The position numbers were made by a program, and so were the translations under genes. DNA of 64,000 nt from an uncultured Collinsella sp. (GTDB lineage: Bacteria > Actinomycetota > Coriobacteriia > Coriobacteriales > Coriobacteriaceae), in assembly GCA_900540895.1 (NCBI GenBank), contig UQHV01000002.1, positions 62,001 to 126,000 of the forward strand, given 5' to 3'. Below, one piece after another: positions 46,593 to 53,811 of this stretch; position 1 is the first letter of the stretch, and every line of letters begins with the position of its first letter. The notes under the pieces are model-generated. The model saw nothing but the letters and a program-made list of their open reading frames with translations. It made no database searches and had not been told where the DNA came from.

Positions 46593-47531
46593 ATGACTAC
46601 CGATCAGCCGATCGATGTTGCGATTATCGGTGGCGGCCCTGCGGGCTATGCTGCGGCCATTTATGCGGCGCGCTCCAACCTAACGACGACCGTGATTGAA
46701 CAGGGCATGTCGGGCGGACAGATCGCCACGACCAATGAAGTCGAGAACTATCCGGGCATTCCGCTCTTGAGTGGCGCCGAACTCGGCGAGCGTTTTCAGC
46801 AGCATGCAGAGGGCCTGGGAGCGCAGGTCGCATGGAGCATGGTTACGGGTATCGATTACGATGCCGATGCAGCGCTGTTTACGGTGCATCACGACATGGG
46901 CGATACGCTGGCCTCGAGCGTTATCGCTTGCATGGGTGCCACCCCGCGTCCGGCAGGTTTCGCTGGCGAGGATACGTATCGCGGTCGTGGCGTTTCATAT
47001 TGCGCAACATGTGACGGCATGTTCTTCCGCGGCAAACAGGTCTTTGTAATCGGTGGTGGCAATTCGGCATGCGAAGAGGCACTGTTCCTGTCCGATATTG
47101 CCAGCAGCGTGACCATCGTGCTGCGCCGCGACCAGTTTCGTGCGCCTGATGGTGTTGTTCAGAAGGTGCTCGAAAAGGATAATATTACAGTTAGGTACCA
47201 AACTAGTATTGTGGAGCTTTCGGGCGAAGCCATGCCAACGACGATCACCTTTAAGGACAATGCATCCGGTGAGACTCATACCGAGTCATTTGAACCTGGC
47301 TCGTTTGGCATCTTTGTCTTTACGGGGACGCAGCCACATACCGAGCTTGTTGAGCATCTCGTCGATCTGGCTCCTGACGGAGGCATTGTCACCGACGATT
47401 CGATGGCCACCCGTACGCCCGGCTTATTCGCAGCCGGCGATATCCGTTCCAAGCGTTTACGCCAGGTTGTGACCGCCGTTTCTGACGGAGCCATAGCAGC
47501 AACTAGTGCATACGTGTTTCTCCGTGGATAA
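46593..47531 (+). CDS. trxB: Thioredoxin reductase
   Basis: TrxB reduces thioredoxin with NADPH. The 312-residue flavoprotein has FAD motif IIGGGPAGYAAAIYAAR, the redox pair in SYCATCDG (near residue 137), NADPH motif VIGGGNSACEEALFLS, and the FAD end GLFAAGDIRSKRLRQVVTAVSDGAIAA. ATG 46,593 follows AGGAGG; the longer frame adds 25 unrelated residues. Confidence 0.94.
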   Translation: MTTDQPIDVAIIGGGPAGYAAAIYAARSNLTTTVIEQGMSGGQIATTNEVENYPGIPLLSGAELGERFQQHAEGLGAQVAWSMVTGIDYDADAALFTVHHDMGDTLASSVIACMGATPRPAGFAGEDTYRGRGVSYCATCDGMFFRGKQVFVIGGGNSACEEALFLSDIASSVTIVLRRDQFRAPDGVVQKVLEKDNITVRYQTSIVELSGEAMPTTITFKDNASGETHTESFEPGSFGIFVFTGTQPHTELVEHLVDLAPDGGIVTDDSMATRTPGLFAAGDIRSKRLRQVVTAVSDGAIAATSAYVFLRG

Positions 47532-47572
47532 GTACGATAATATATCTTATGTAAGGTTGCTATCTTTAAAAC

Positions 47573-47616
47573 AAAGTGGTTGGACGGTGCATCAATGTGC
47601 TGTCCAACCACTTTTA
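47573..47616 (+). terminator. Terminator after trxB
   Basis: Perfect 13-base stem AAAGTGGTTGGAC / GTCCAACCACTTT with a 16-base loop, then a T run. Confidence 0.85.
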
Positions 47617-47632
47617 CTTGCCGGCTATATGG

Positions 47633-47651
47633 TATGCAAAACTAGATAACC
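47633..47651 (+). promoter_or_regulatory. Motif shared with the degV upstream region
   Basis: GTATGCAAAACTAGATAAC matches GTATTCAAAACTAGATAGC at 49,307-49,325 at 17 of 19 positions. It lies 36 bases upstream of the DUF1836 gene and just ahead of a possible -10 TAGAAT (47,652-47,657). Confidence 0.5.
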
Positions 47652-47686
47652 TAGAATACAATATAGCTAATGAACGGAGGATCCTT

Positions 47687-48298
47687 ATGAACCACGCCAA
47701 ACGCGTTATCCCGATGTCCGATACATCGGTCAGCATTAAGCCTGAGGATATTCAGCCCACTGTGCTGCCCGATGCATTTATTCAGTCCGATATCGTGCGC
47801 AAACTTAATACGTTGAGTCTGCCGCGCTATAACCAGTTGCCCAATGTGACGCTCTACCGCGACCAGGTTATTGAGTATGTTGCGCTGTGGATGGAGCCGC
47901 TGTCCATTTGCGTTGAGCAGCCTGTCATTACGCCATCGATGATCAATAACTACGTGAAGGTCGGCCTGGTGCCTGCTCCGGTCAAAAAGCAATATGGCCG
48001 CGAGCAGATTGCCCGCCTGATCGCTATCTGCATCTTTAAGCAGGTGCTACCTATTGCTGCGGTGCAGGCACTCTTTAACATTCAGCGTTTGAGCTACGAT
48101 GCCCCGACGGCCTTTGATTATGTGGTCGATCAGCTCGAGGCATCGATTCGTTCGGCGTTTTCCGTCGAGCAGACGCCGGTTCCCGATACGGCGCATCAGG
48201 TAACGCGTGAGTCGCTGCTTGTGCGCAGCGCGGTTTCATCCTTCGTTTCGAAGGCTTACTTGATGAGCTATCTCAAGTTCAACGGGTTTAATAGCTAG
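47687..48298 (+). CDS. DUF1836 protein, probable MerR-like transcription regulator
   Basis: The 203-residue protein contains a DUF1836 domain (about 50-150: LPNVTLYRDQVIEYVALWMEPLSI...ITPSMINNYVKVGLVPAPVKKQYGREQIARLIAICIFKQVLPI), related to the DNA-binding end of MerR regulators. The MINNYVKxGLV...YGREQIARL segment is the expected recognition region. Target genes are unknown; the matching motif upstream of itself and of degV suggests it controls both. ATG 47,687 follows GGAGG. Confidence 0.75.
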   Translation: MNHAKRVIPMSDTSVSIKPEDIQPTVLPDAFIQSDIVRKLNTLSLPRYNQLPNVTLYRDQVIEYVALWMEPLSICVEQPVITPSMINNYVKVGLVPAPVKKQYGREQIARLIAICIFKQVLPIAAVQALFNIQRLSYDAPTAFDYVVDQLEASIRSAFSVEQTPVPDTAHQVTRESLLVRSAVSSFVSKAYLMSYLKFNGFNS

Positions 48299-48307
48299 CC
48301 GACGTAT

Positions 48308-48358
48308 AAAACGGGCGGGACAAAGAGCCATCTGTCGCTTTGTCCCGCCCGTTTTTTT
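48308..48358. terminator. Bidirectional terminator between DUF1836 gene and degV
   Basis: Eighteen-base stem (AAAACGGGCGGGACAAAG and its complement) around 12 bases, flanked by A and T runs so that it serves both convergent genes. Confidence 0.92.
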
Positions 48359-48371
48359 GCTTGGTTGGACT

Positions 48372-49238
48372 TTATTTGCCCGAAGCTACGCCCATGCCGT
48401 AGCCGATGATTAGGCCGTGCATCTCGGCGTAATAGGAATCCAGGCCGTTGCAGGGCATGATGATGGTCTTGGAGCCGGGCCAATGTTCGACTATGCGATC
48501 AGTAAGCGCCTGGGCTCCAGCTTCGTTCTCAACGTGATCGATGATGACCTCACCGCCCGTAAAGCCCTCGGCTTCCATAGTGTCGATGATCTTGTTGAGC
48601 ATCTTCTTTTCGCCACGCGTGTGCCCCACGAGTTCGATTTTACCGGCCTCACTCGCCGTGCCCAAAATGCGGATATTGAGCTTGTTGGCAATGACGCCGG
48701 CTGCCTTAGGGATACGTCCGGCTTTGGCGAGGTTTTCGTAATTGCACAAGCTGAAGAGGATTTTGCTGTTCTGCTCAAGGCTATCGAAGTATGCGCAAGC
48801 GTCCTCGAATGCGACATCCGGATTGCTTGCAAGATAGCGGTCAAACAGCAAGAAAATGAGGTCCATTTTGCCGCCAGCTGCGCGTGAATTGACTAGATGA
48901 ATCTGTCGGTCGGGCTCCTCGGCAAGAACCATATCGCGAGCCGTGGCTGCTGCGTTGTAGCTGCCCGACACGCCCTCAGAGATCGGCATGCAGATGGTCT
49001 TGTCTGCCAATTTGAAGAGCTCGGCCCACTCCCCTACGCTGGGACAAGCGCTCGAAGAAGCGTTCGTCTCCGCCTGAACAGCGCAGTTGAGCTCATGAAC
49101 ATCGAGCGAAAGGTCATCGACGAATTCACGCTCCCCCACTCGAATTTTGAGGGGCGCAAATGCAAAGGTGGTATGGGGCGCGGTCGGTTGCCAATCGCGG
49201 AGGTTACAGCTTGAATCTGAGATAAGTGCCCAGCTCAT
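48372..49238 (-). CDS. DegV-family fatty-acid-binding protein
   Basis: DegV (FakB-like) proteins bind a fatty acid, often for phosphorylation by FakA. The 288-residue protein has the N-terminal ISDSSCNL motif, SVGEWAELF, PISEGVSGSYNAA (the usual serine-rich ligand motif) and a C-terminal AIIGYGMG-like end. Start 49,238 has AAAGGA upstream on the minus strand. Confidence 0.88.
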   Translation of the reverse strand: MSWALISDSSCNLRDWQPTAPHTTFAFAPLKIRVGEREFVDDLSLDVHELNCAVQAETNASSSACPSVGEWAELFKLADKTICMPISEGVSGSYNAAATARDMVLAEEPDRQIHLVNSRAAGGKMDLIFLLFDRYLASNPDVAFEDACAYFDSLEQNSKILFSLCNYENLAKAGRIPKAAGVIANKLNIRILGTASEAGKIELVGHTRGEKKMLNKIIDTMEAEGFTGGEVIIDHVENEAGAQALTDRIVEHWPGSKTIIMPCNGLDSYYAEMHGLIIGYGMGVASGK

Positions 49239-49267
49239 AGAGGGTCCTTTCTAATTGTTCCCAAACA

Positions 49268-49328
49268 ATTATAGCCTTCTTGCAGACCGATTGGGCCGCT
49301 ATCTAGTATTCAAAACTAGATAGCGGCC
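49268..49328 (-). promoter_or_regulatory. degV promoter with palindromic operator candidate
   Basis: TATAAT on the minus strand (49,268-49,273) is a consensus -10. Over and above its -35 zone lies a perfect 13-base inverted repeat GGCCGCTATCTAG / CTAGATAGCGGCC (49,294-49,328) whose loop side holds the motif shared with the DUF1836 upstream region. AATTGTT/AACAATT flanks the -10. Confidence 0.6.
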
Positions 49329-49346
49329 TGCACTAAAGGCAAAAGA

Positions 49347-49379
49347 ATGGACCCCATGACTAAAAGCCACGAGGTCCAT
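49347..49379 (-). terminator. Terminator after the NlpC/P60 gene
   Basis: ATGGACC / GGTCCAT stem, followed on the minus strand by TCTTTT, 24 bases after the stop. Confidence 0.6.
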
Positions 49380-49402
49380 ATCCGCTTGCTTTATCTGAAT
49401 AC

Positions 49403-50530
49403 TTAGTAGCGCACGAAGATGTAGTTATTGTTCATGCCGGCGGCAACGGAGCTGATGATAACACCCGTGTTGTAGTCGGAAGCATGAATCATCTGACCAC
49501 CACCGATGTAAATGCCGGTGTGGTACGAGTTGACAACAACGTCACCGGGCTGCGGATCGGACACACGCGTCCAGCCCATAAAGGTGCCCGTGGTGCCCAG
49601 GCGGCAATAGCGACCAGTGAGACAATAGCTAACAAAACCAGAGCAGTCGAAGCTGTTCGGGCCAATTCCGCCCCAGGAATAAGCGCAACCAAGCTTACTG
49701 TATGCACGCGAGACAACAGAACCGCCATCAACAGACTGGCTCGGAGCAGAAGGCGTCGGAGCCGGAGCGGGCGTGGAGGGCTGCGGCGTCGGAGCAGGTG
49801 CCGGCGTAGGAGCCGGAGTGTTGCCGCCCTGGTTGTTGTTATTGCTGGTCTGGCCACCGTTGTTGGTGTTCTCGGTCGTACCGGCAGTCTCGTTGCTCAC
49901 CGTGGCCTTCTCGGCGGTGCTGGCGTTGATGCCAGCCTGCAGCGCGGCGTTGGCCTCGGCCTCGGCGGCAAGCTCGGCCTGCAGCTGTGAATCCAGAGAG
50001 TTTACGACGTTCTGGGCTTCAGCCTGCTGGGCGTTAAGCTCGTCGACCTTCTTTTGCGTGGCGGCGACGTTCTTCTCCTGCTCGGCCTGCTTATCGGTGA
50101 GCTGCTGCTTAAGCTCCTTGACCTCTTGAATGGTCTGAGCCTGCTTATCGGAAACTTTGCCGTAGTAGAACAGACGGTTGAGCATATCGCTCAGGTCGTC
50201 GACGCCCGTCAGAACCTGAAGTAGGCTCAGACCACCGGTCTTGTACTCGCCGGCGACATAGGTCGAGAGCTTAGCCTGACCATCGGCGATCTCCTGCTGC
50301 TTTTGCGTGATCTCGCCGGCAGTCTGATCGAGCGCCTGCGTCTGCGTGGCGAGCTCATCGTAAATCTGCTGAGTTTGGGTACCGATCTGCTCGAGCTTCG
50401 TACGAGCAGCGGCAAGGTCGGATGCGGTATCGGCGTAGGCAGGAGCCGCGAGGCCCAAGCCCAAAACACAAGCGAGGGTTGCCGTAGCAGCGCAGCGTGC
50501 CATGTTTTTGTGCGTGTTTGCTGTGCGCAT
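49403..50530 (-). CDS. Secreted NlpC/P60 peptidoglycan hydrolase
   Basis: This cell-wall hydrolase would cut stem-peptide bonds. The 375-residue protein has a signal peptide (about 1-33, cut after PAYA), a long coiled coil (about 35-215), an Asn/Thr/Pro-rich linker (about 215-260, with APTPAPAPTPQP), and the NlpC/P60 domain with catalytic cysteine in FDCSGFVSYC and histidine in SYHTGIYIGG. The coiled-coil plus NlpC layout is that of RipA/PcsB-like division hydrolases, whose activity is controlled by partners such as FtsEX. Confidence 0.9.
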   Translation of the reverse strand: MRTANTHKNMARCAATATLACVLGLGLAAPAYADTASDLAAARTKLEQIGTQTQQIYDELATQTQALDQTAGEITQKQQEIADGQAKLSTYVAGEYKTGGLSLLQVLTGVDDLSDMLNRLFYYGKVSDKQAQTIQEVKELKQQLTDKQAEQEKNVAATQKKVDELNAQQAEAQNVVNSLDSQLQAELAAEAEANAALQAGINASTAEKATVSNETAGTTENTNNGGQTSNNNNQGGNTPAPTPAPAPTPQPSTPAPAPTPSAPSQSVDGGSVVSRAYSKLGCAYSWGGIGPNSFDCSGFVSYCLTGRYCRLGTTGTFMGWTRVSDPQPGDVVVNSYHTGIYIGGGQMIHASDYNTGVIISSVAAGMNNNYIFVRY

Positions 50531-50562
50531 GTAGCTTCCTTTCCAGTAACTAAGGGTAACGG

Positions 50563-51093
50563 CTAGTCCACCGTCACCAGGCTAAAGAGCTCCACATCGT
50601 CATCAGACGGCGTGAGCTTCTCGCGCGGGTTGAGAAACGCAAGCTCAAGGATACAACCGTAACCGACAAGCTTTGCGCCCATATCTCGCACCAGTTTACC
50701 TGTTGCCTCGACGGTTCCGCCCGTCGCGACCAAGTCGTCCAGAATCAACACGGTATCTTTAGAGCTGATAGCGTCGGCATGGATCTCAATTGAATCGGTG
50801 CCGTACTCGAGCTCGTAGCTCTGGCTTACGGTCTCACGCGGCAGCTTGCCCGGTTTACGTGCGGGAACAAAGCCGGCGCCAAGGGCTACAGCCACCGGTA
50901 CGCCAACCATAAAGCCGCGAGCCTCGGGACCCACGACCTTGGTGATTCCCATGCCGGCAAAGTGCTCGGCGAGGGCATCGGTCATGGCTTTGAGCGCCTC
51001 GGGATTGCCAAAGAGCGGCGTGATGTCCTTAAAGATGACTCCGGGCTCGGGATAGTCGGGGATATCGACGATTTGAGATTCGAAGTCGTACAT
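50563..51093 (-). CDS. apt: Adenine phosphoribosyltransferase
   Basis: Apt salvages adenine to AMP using PRPP. The 176-residue protein has the PRPP motif VLILDDLVATGGT (about 118-130), FKDITPLF, and GPEARGFMVG. Start 51,093 has AAAGGG upstream on the minus strand. It is read after the MerR gene, 41 bases on, possibly in the same transcript. Confidence 0.95.
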   Translation of the reverse strand: MYDFESQIVDIPDYPEPGVIFKDITPLFGNPEALKAMTDALAEHFAGMGITKVVGPEARGFMVGVPVAVALGAGFVPARKPGKLPRETVSQSYELEYGTDSIEIHADAISSKDTVLILDDLVATGGTVEATGKLVRDMGAKLVGYGCILELAFLNPREKLTPSDDDVELFSLVTVD

Positions 51094-51133
51094 TGCATGC
51101 CCTTTCAATGGGTTGCCGAAATTTCGGCAGCGG

Positions 51134-52012
51134 TTATATGCCCGCGGTGGCTGTGCCGGATTGCGAAGGGGCGACGACCTTGAGCGGCTTTACGAGAGAA
51201 TCCTCGTGCGAAGCCGGCGCGGCTGTCTCTTCGTTTTTGGCCTTGGTGGACTCGGAGCGAGTGATTTCCTCATCGAGTGCATCGATGTCGGCGTCCTCGA
51301 CCACGGCGTTGAGCGACTCAAAAACGCGGTTCTTGAGCAGCGCAGTGTGCACACCTTCCGTCAGGTCGTGAAGCTTCTTAAACGCACGCTCGAGCTTGGC
51401 GTCGCGCTCGTCATCGGAGGTATCCATTCCGAGCATGCTCACGAGCACCTGCTCAAACATCGAGGACTCGCGGTTGGCGGAAGACACGTACTGACGCAGG
51501 TTGCGCGGCTCGATATGGAAGCGTGACAGCTCGGAGCAGTAGCGGATGATCGGGAAATCGCGACCATCGACGAGCTCTCGATTCTGCGGACTCTTGATGA
51601 TGCGAATGAGGTCGTTCTCGGCGAGCGAGCGGATAAATGAAATCTCGACGCCCAACATATCGGGAATGGTCTCGATGGGATGCAGCTTTTGCTTAGTCTC
51701 CTTGGGCTCCGTCTTGAGCGGAACATCGGATAGCAACCCCACCTCGTAGGCGAGCGTTGACAGGTCCGTGGCGTTTTCCAAGCGCTGCTTAATCACGTTG
51801 AGCGGCATGTAGCGGGTCTTCTGCAAGTGCAGGATGACCTCCAGGCGATCAACGTCCTCCTTAGAGTACTGACGGTATCCCTTAGGCGTACGATGAGGGG
51901 TAATGAGCCCCTCATCCTCTAGAAATCTAATTTTTGAGTTCGAAAGATCGGGGTATGCGCCTCGAAGTAGGTTGACGACTTGGCCGATACTCAGATAGTT
52001 GCGTTCGGCCAT
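51134..52012 (-). CDS. MerR-family regulator (Rv1828/FtsR-like)
   Basis: The 292-residue protein has an N-terminal winged HTH (YLSIGQVVNLLRGAYPDLSNSKIRFLEDEGLITPHRTPKGYRQYSKEDVDRLEVI, about 5-65), a long middle domain, and an acidic, low-complexity tail after 230. SKIRFLEDEGL and RTPKGYRQYS match actinobacterial FtsR/Rv1828 proteins, which activate ftsZ in Corynebacterium. The position just after a GarA-like FHA gene is the same as in mycobacteria. Confidence 0.78.
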   Translation of the reverse strand: MAERNYLSIGQVVNLLRGAYPDLSNSKIRFLEDEGLITPHRTPKGYRQYSKEDVDRLEVILHLQKTRYMPLNVIKQRLENATDLSTLAYEVGLLSDVPLKTEPKETKQKLHPIETIPDMLGVEISFIRSLAENDLIRIIKSPQNRELVDGRDFPIIRYCSELSRFHIEPRNLRQYVSSANRESSMFEQVLVSMLGMDTSDDERDAKLERAFKKLHDLTEGVHTALLKNRVFESLNAVVEDADIDALDEEITRSESTKAKNEETAAPASHEDSLVKPLKVVAPSQSGTATAGI

Positions 52013-52015
52013 TCC

Positions 52016-52450
52016 CTACTCACCGGTTTCGATGCGCTCCGGCGTGCTCTCGTGGTAGATGAGCGTAAACGTACCGATCTGGACGGAAGAACCGTCGTGC
52101 AGCGGGGCCGCGTTGACTATGGCACCGTCGACCCAGGTGCCATTGAGCGAGCCCAGGTCCTCGATGCGAGCTCCGAGGCCCTCGCGAATAATGCGCGCGT
52201 GGCTGCGCGAAACAGTCATGTCGTTGAGGAAGATGCCGTTCGCGGGATCGCGGCCGATGGTGGTCACGTCGTCCTCGAGCTCAAAAGCGGCACCAGTCTG
52301 CGGACCCTTGACGATGGACAGAACGGGGGCGGTGATGCGCACGTTGGCCATGAGGTCGGGAACGGTGACGTCGCTTGAAGGCACGCGGAATACGCAGGTA
52401 GCGTCAGCAGTCTTATCATTCTGAGGCATATTGTTAACCATGTTGTCCAT
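52016..52450 (-). CDS. FHA-domain protein, GarA/OdhI-like
   Basis: The 144-residue protein has an N-terminal tail with DATCVFRV (about 16-23), which parallels the ETTSVFR phospho-threonine motif of GarA/OdhI, followed by an FHA domain (TTIGRDPANGIFLNDMTVSRSHARI...DLGSLNGTWVDG). In GarA, phosphorylation of that threonine by PknB/PknG-type kinases closes the protein on its own FHA domain and stops it regulating 2-oxoglutarate enzymes. The same switch is inferred here; kinase and targets are not in view. It is 3 bases from the MerR gene. Confidence 0.8.
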   Translation of the reverse strand: MDNMVNNMPQNDKTADATCVFRVPSSDVTVPDLMANVRITAPVLSIVKGPQTGAAFELEDDVTTIGRDPANGIFLNDMTVSRSHARIIREGLGARIEDLGSLNGTWVDGAIVNAAPLHDGSSVQIGTFTLIYHESTPERIETGE

Positions 52451-52500
52451 GACAACCCCTAACTTATCGCGGACGTGCCGTAAATAATGAACCGTACGTA

Positions 52501-52509
52501 ATCATACCC
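52501..52509 (-). promoter_or_regulatory. Candidate -10 region for the FHA-MerR unit
   Basis: On the minus strand GGGTATGAT, with TATGAT as -10, about 50 bases upstream of the FHA start. Confidence 0.45.
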
Positions 52510-52516
52510 CAACGAA

Positions 52517-53221
52517 TCAGTCTTCGATTTCAGGGTTCAGAAAGTCGATGTCCTCGTCCTCGGGATGCGCGAGAGCCTGTTTAATGGCCACTCCGCCCTT
52601 AATGGAGTAGATGACAGCCGTGAGCATGGAGAAGATCACGCCGCCGTACACAAAGAAGATGCCGAGGGGCACCGAGCTTCCGTTGAGGCCCGGGAAGGCC
52701 GTAAGGGTTGAAGGTAAAAGTTGCAGGCCGTCAACAACGGGGAACCCGAGCAGCATGAGCGAGAATCCGGTCATGAGCAGCGCTGTGGCAATCTTTCCGG
52801 GGAAGACGACATCGATGGGGCGACGGTGATAATGACGCACGATAAGCGTGCCGATGCCCAGATAGATGTCGCGGCCAATAATGAGCACGCAGACCCAGAT
52901 GGGCAGCTCTCCGCGGACCACCAGTCCCAAGACGCCGGTGAACAGCAGCGCACGGTCGCAGATGGGATCCATGACCTTGCCGAGCCATGAGACCGTCTTA
53001 GTCATGCGGGCGATCTGACCGTCCATCCAGTCGGTGGAGGCGGCAACGGCGTAGATAACGATGGCGATGACGCGGTTGTTATCCGTCACAAACAGGTACA
53101 GAAATACCAGGGTGAGGATCAGGCGCGTAAAGGTGATGAAATTGGAGATCGTAAAGATCTTATTCGACGGGCAATCGGAAGTGCCGATAAGCTCCTTTTT
53201 GATCTTCTTTTTGATGCCCAC
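52517..53221 (-). CDS. pgsA: CDP-alcohol phosphatidyltransferase (second PgsA-like)
   Basis: The 234-residue membrane protein has the CDP-alcohol signature from DWMDGQIAR to DPICD and four or more hydrophobic helices, with an acidic C-terminus (HPEDEDIDFLNPEIED). Similar genes next to garA in mycobacteria (pgsA2) suggest phosphatidylglycerol-phosphate or another phospholipid as product. I start at GTG 53,221 because GGGGGAG is 5 bases upstream; the longer open frame runs back through the promoter zone. Confidence 0.8.
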   Translation of the reverse strand: MGIKKKIKKELIGTSDCPSNKIFTISNFITFTRLILTLVFLYLFVTDNNRVIAIVIYAVAASTDWMDGQIARMTKTVSWLGKVMDPICDRALLFTGVLGLVVRGELPIWVCVLIIGRDIYLGIGTLIVRHYHRRPIDVVFPGKIATALLMTGFSLMLLGFPVVDGLQLLPSTLTAFPGLNGSSVPLGIFFVYGGVIFSMLTAVIYSIKGGVAIKQALAHPEDEDIDFLNPEIED

Positions 53222-53257
53222 AGGACTCCCCCGCTGGTTAACGACAAAACTTTCGAT

Positions 53258-53266
53258 ACTATACCC
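53258..53266 (-). promoter_or_regulatory. Candidate -10 region for the pgsA paralog
   Basis: On the minus strand GGGTATAGT (TATAGT as -10), 37 bases upstream of the GTG start. Confidence 0.45.
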
Positions 53267-53349
53267 GTTCCGGCGATGTCTATCCAGCGCAGCCATAGAG
53301 AGTCCAGACATGTGGAGGGCGGTTCTGGGCTGTGTGGGATTCTGCATTC

Positions 53350-53406
53350 GTGTACATCAGCCTCCAAACAAGTCGAATAATGTCGATTTTGGTGGCTGGT
53401 GTACAC
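53350..53406. repeat. Long hairpin upstream of the pgsA paralog
   Basis: Nineteen-base arms (53,350-53,368 and 53,388-53,406), pairing with two mismatches, around a 19-base loop. It lies in the old tRNA-Pro to pgsA spacer. No T run; function not evident. Confidence 0.6.
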
Positions 53407-53472
53407 GTTTTGATTCGGTGATTACATCGAGCGGGAACGTTGTTGCATTAAGCAAAATAATCATGGTGATTA

Positions 53473-53561
53473 AAAACAAAAAAGGTCAGGCACTAGGTGC
53501 CTGACCTGCAAACTTCTGGTCGGGACGACTGGATTCGAACCAGCGACCCCTTGACCCCCAG
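53473..53561. repeat. attL: left 89-base direct repeat with tRNA-Pro 3' fragment
   Basis: Identical over 89 bases to 61,972-62,060. It contains the tRNA terminator hairpin (53,483-53,507, minus strand) and the last 46 bases of tRNA-Pro including CCA, then diverges into element DNA at 53,562. The fragment lacks the 5' half and is not a working tRNA. Confidence 0.9.
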
Positions 53562-53614
53562 CGGGGTCAGAATGACCCTGACCTGTGCTTATTTTGTTAA
53601 AACACGCGCAGATA

Positions 53615-53623
53615 GCGCAAGTA
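53615..53623 (+). promoter_or_regulatory. Candidate integrase arm site, left
   Basis: GCGCAAGTA followed by GCGCA; the same 9-mer lies near the right end at 61,891-61,899 (followed by ACCGCA). Arm-type sites for the element integrase are the likely meaning. Confidence 0.35.
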
Positions 53624-53811
53624 GCGCATTTCCGCATTTGTAAATTTTACCAGCTCAGCGCGGTCTGTCCAGATAGCATATTATCGGCTTCGAGGAGCGC
53701 GGTGCAGCCGATGATTTAATCAACGGGGGTAGGAGCCCCGAATCGTCGCCTCTCCGGTTTCCCGCAGGTGGGCCCATCTGTTTCTAATCAACTGCGGATT
53801 TAGGAGCAGAC

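Noticed and set aside
53061..53504. 147-codon frame on the plus strand over the pgsA start and att region
   Set aside because: It runs opposite pgsA and through a hairpin and the tRNA terminator; no ribosome site or recognisable domain.
53516..53561. Second tRNA-Pro gene at the left end
   Set aside because: Only the 3' half is present; the anticodon stem and 5' half are missing, so it is an attachment-site remnant.
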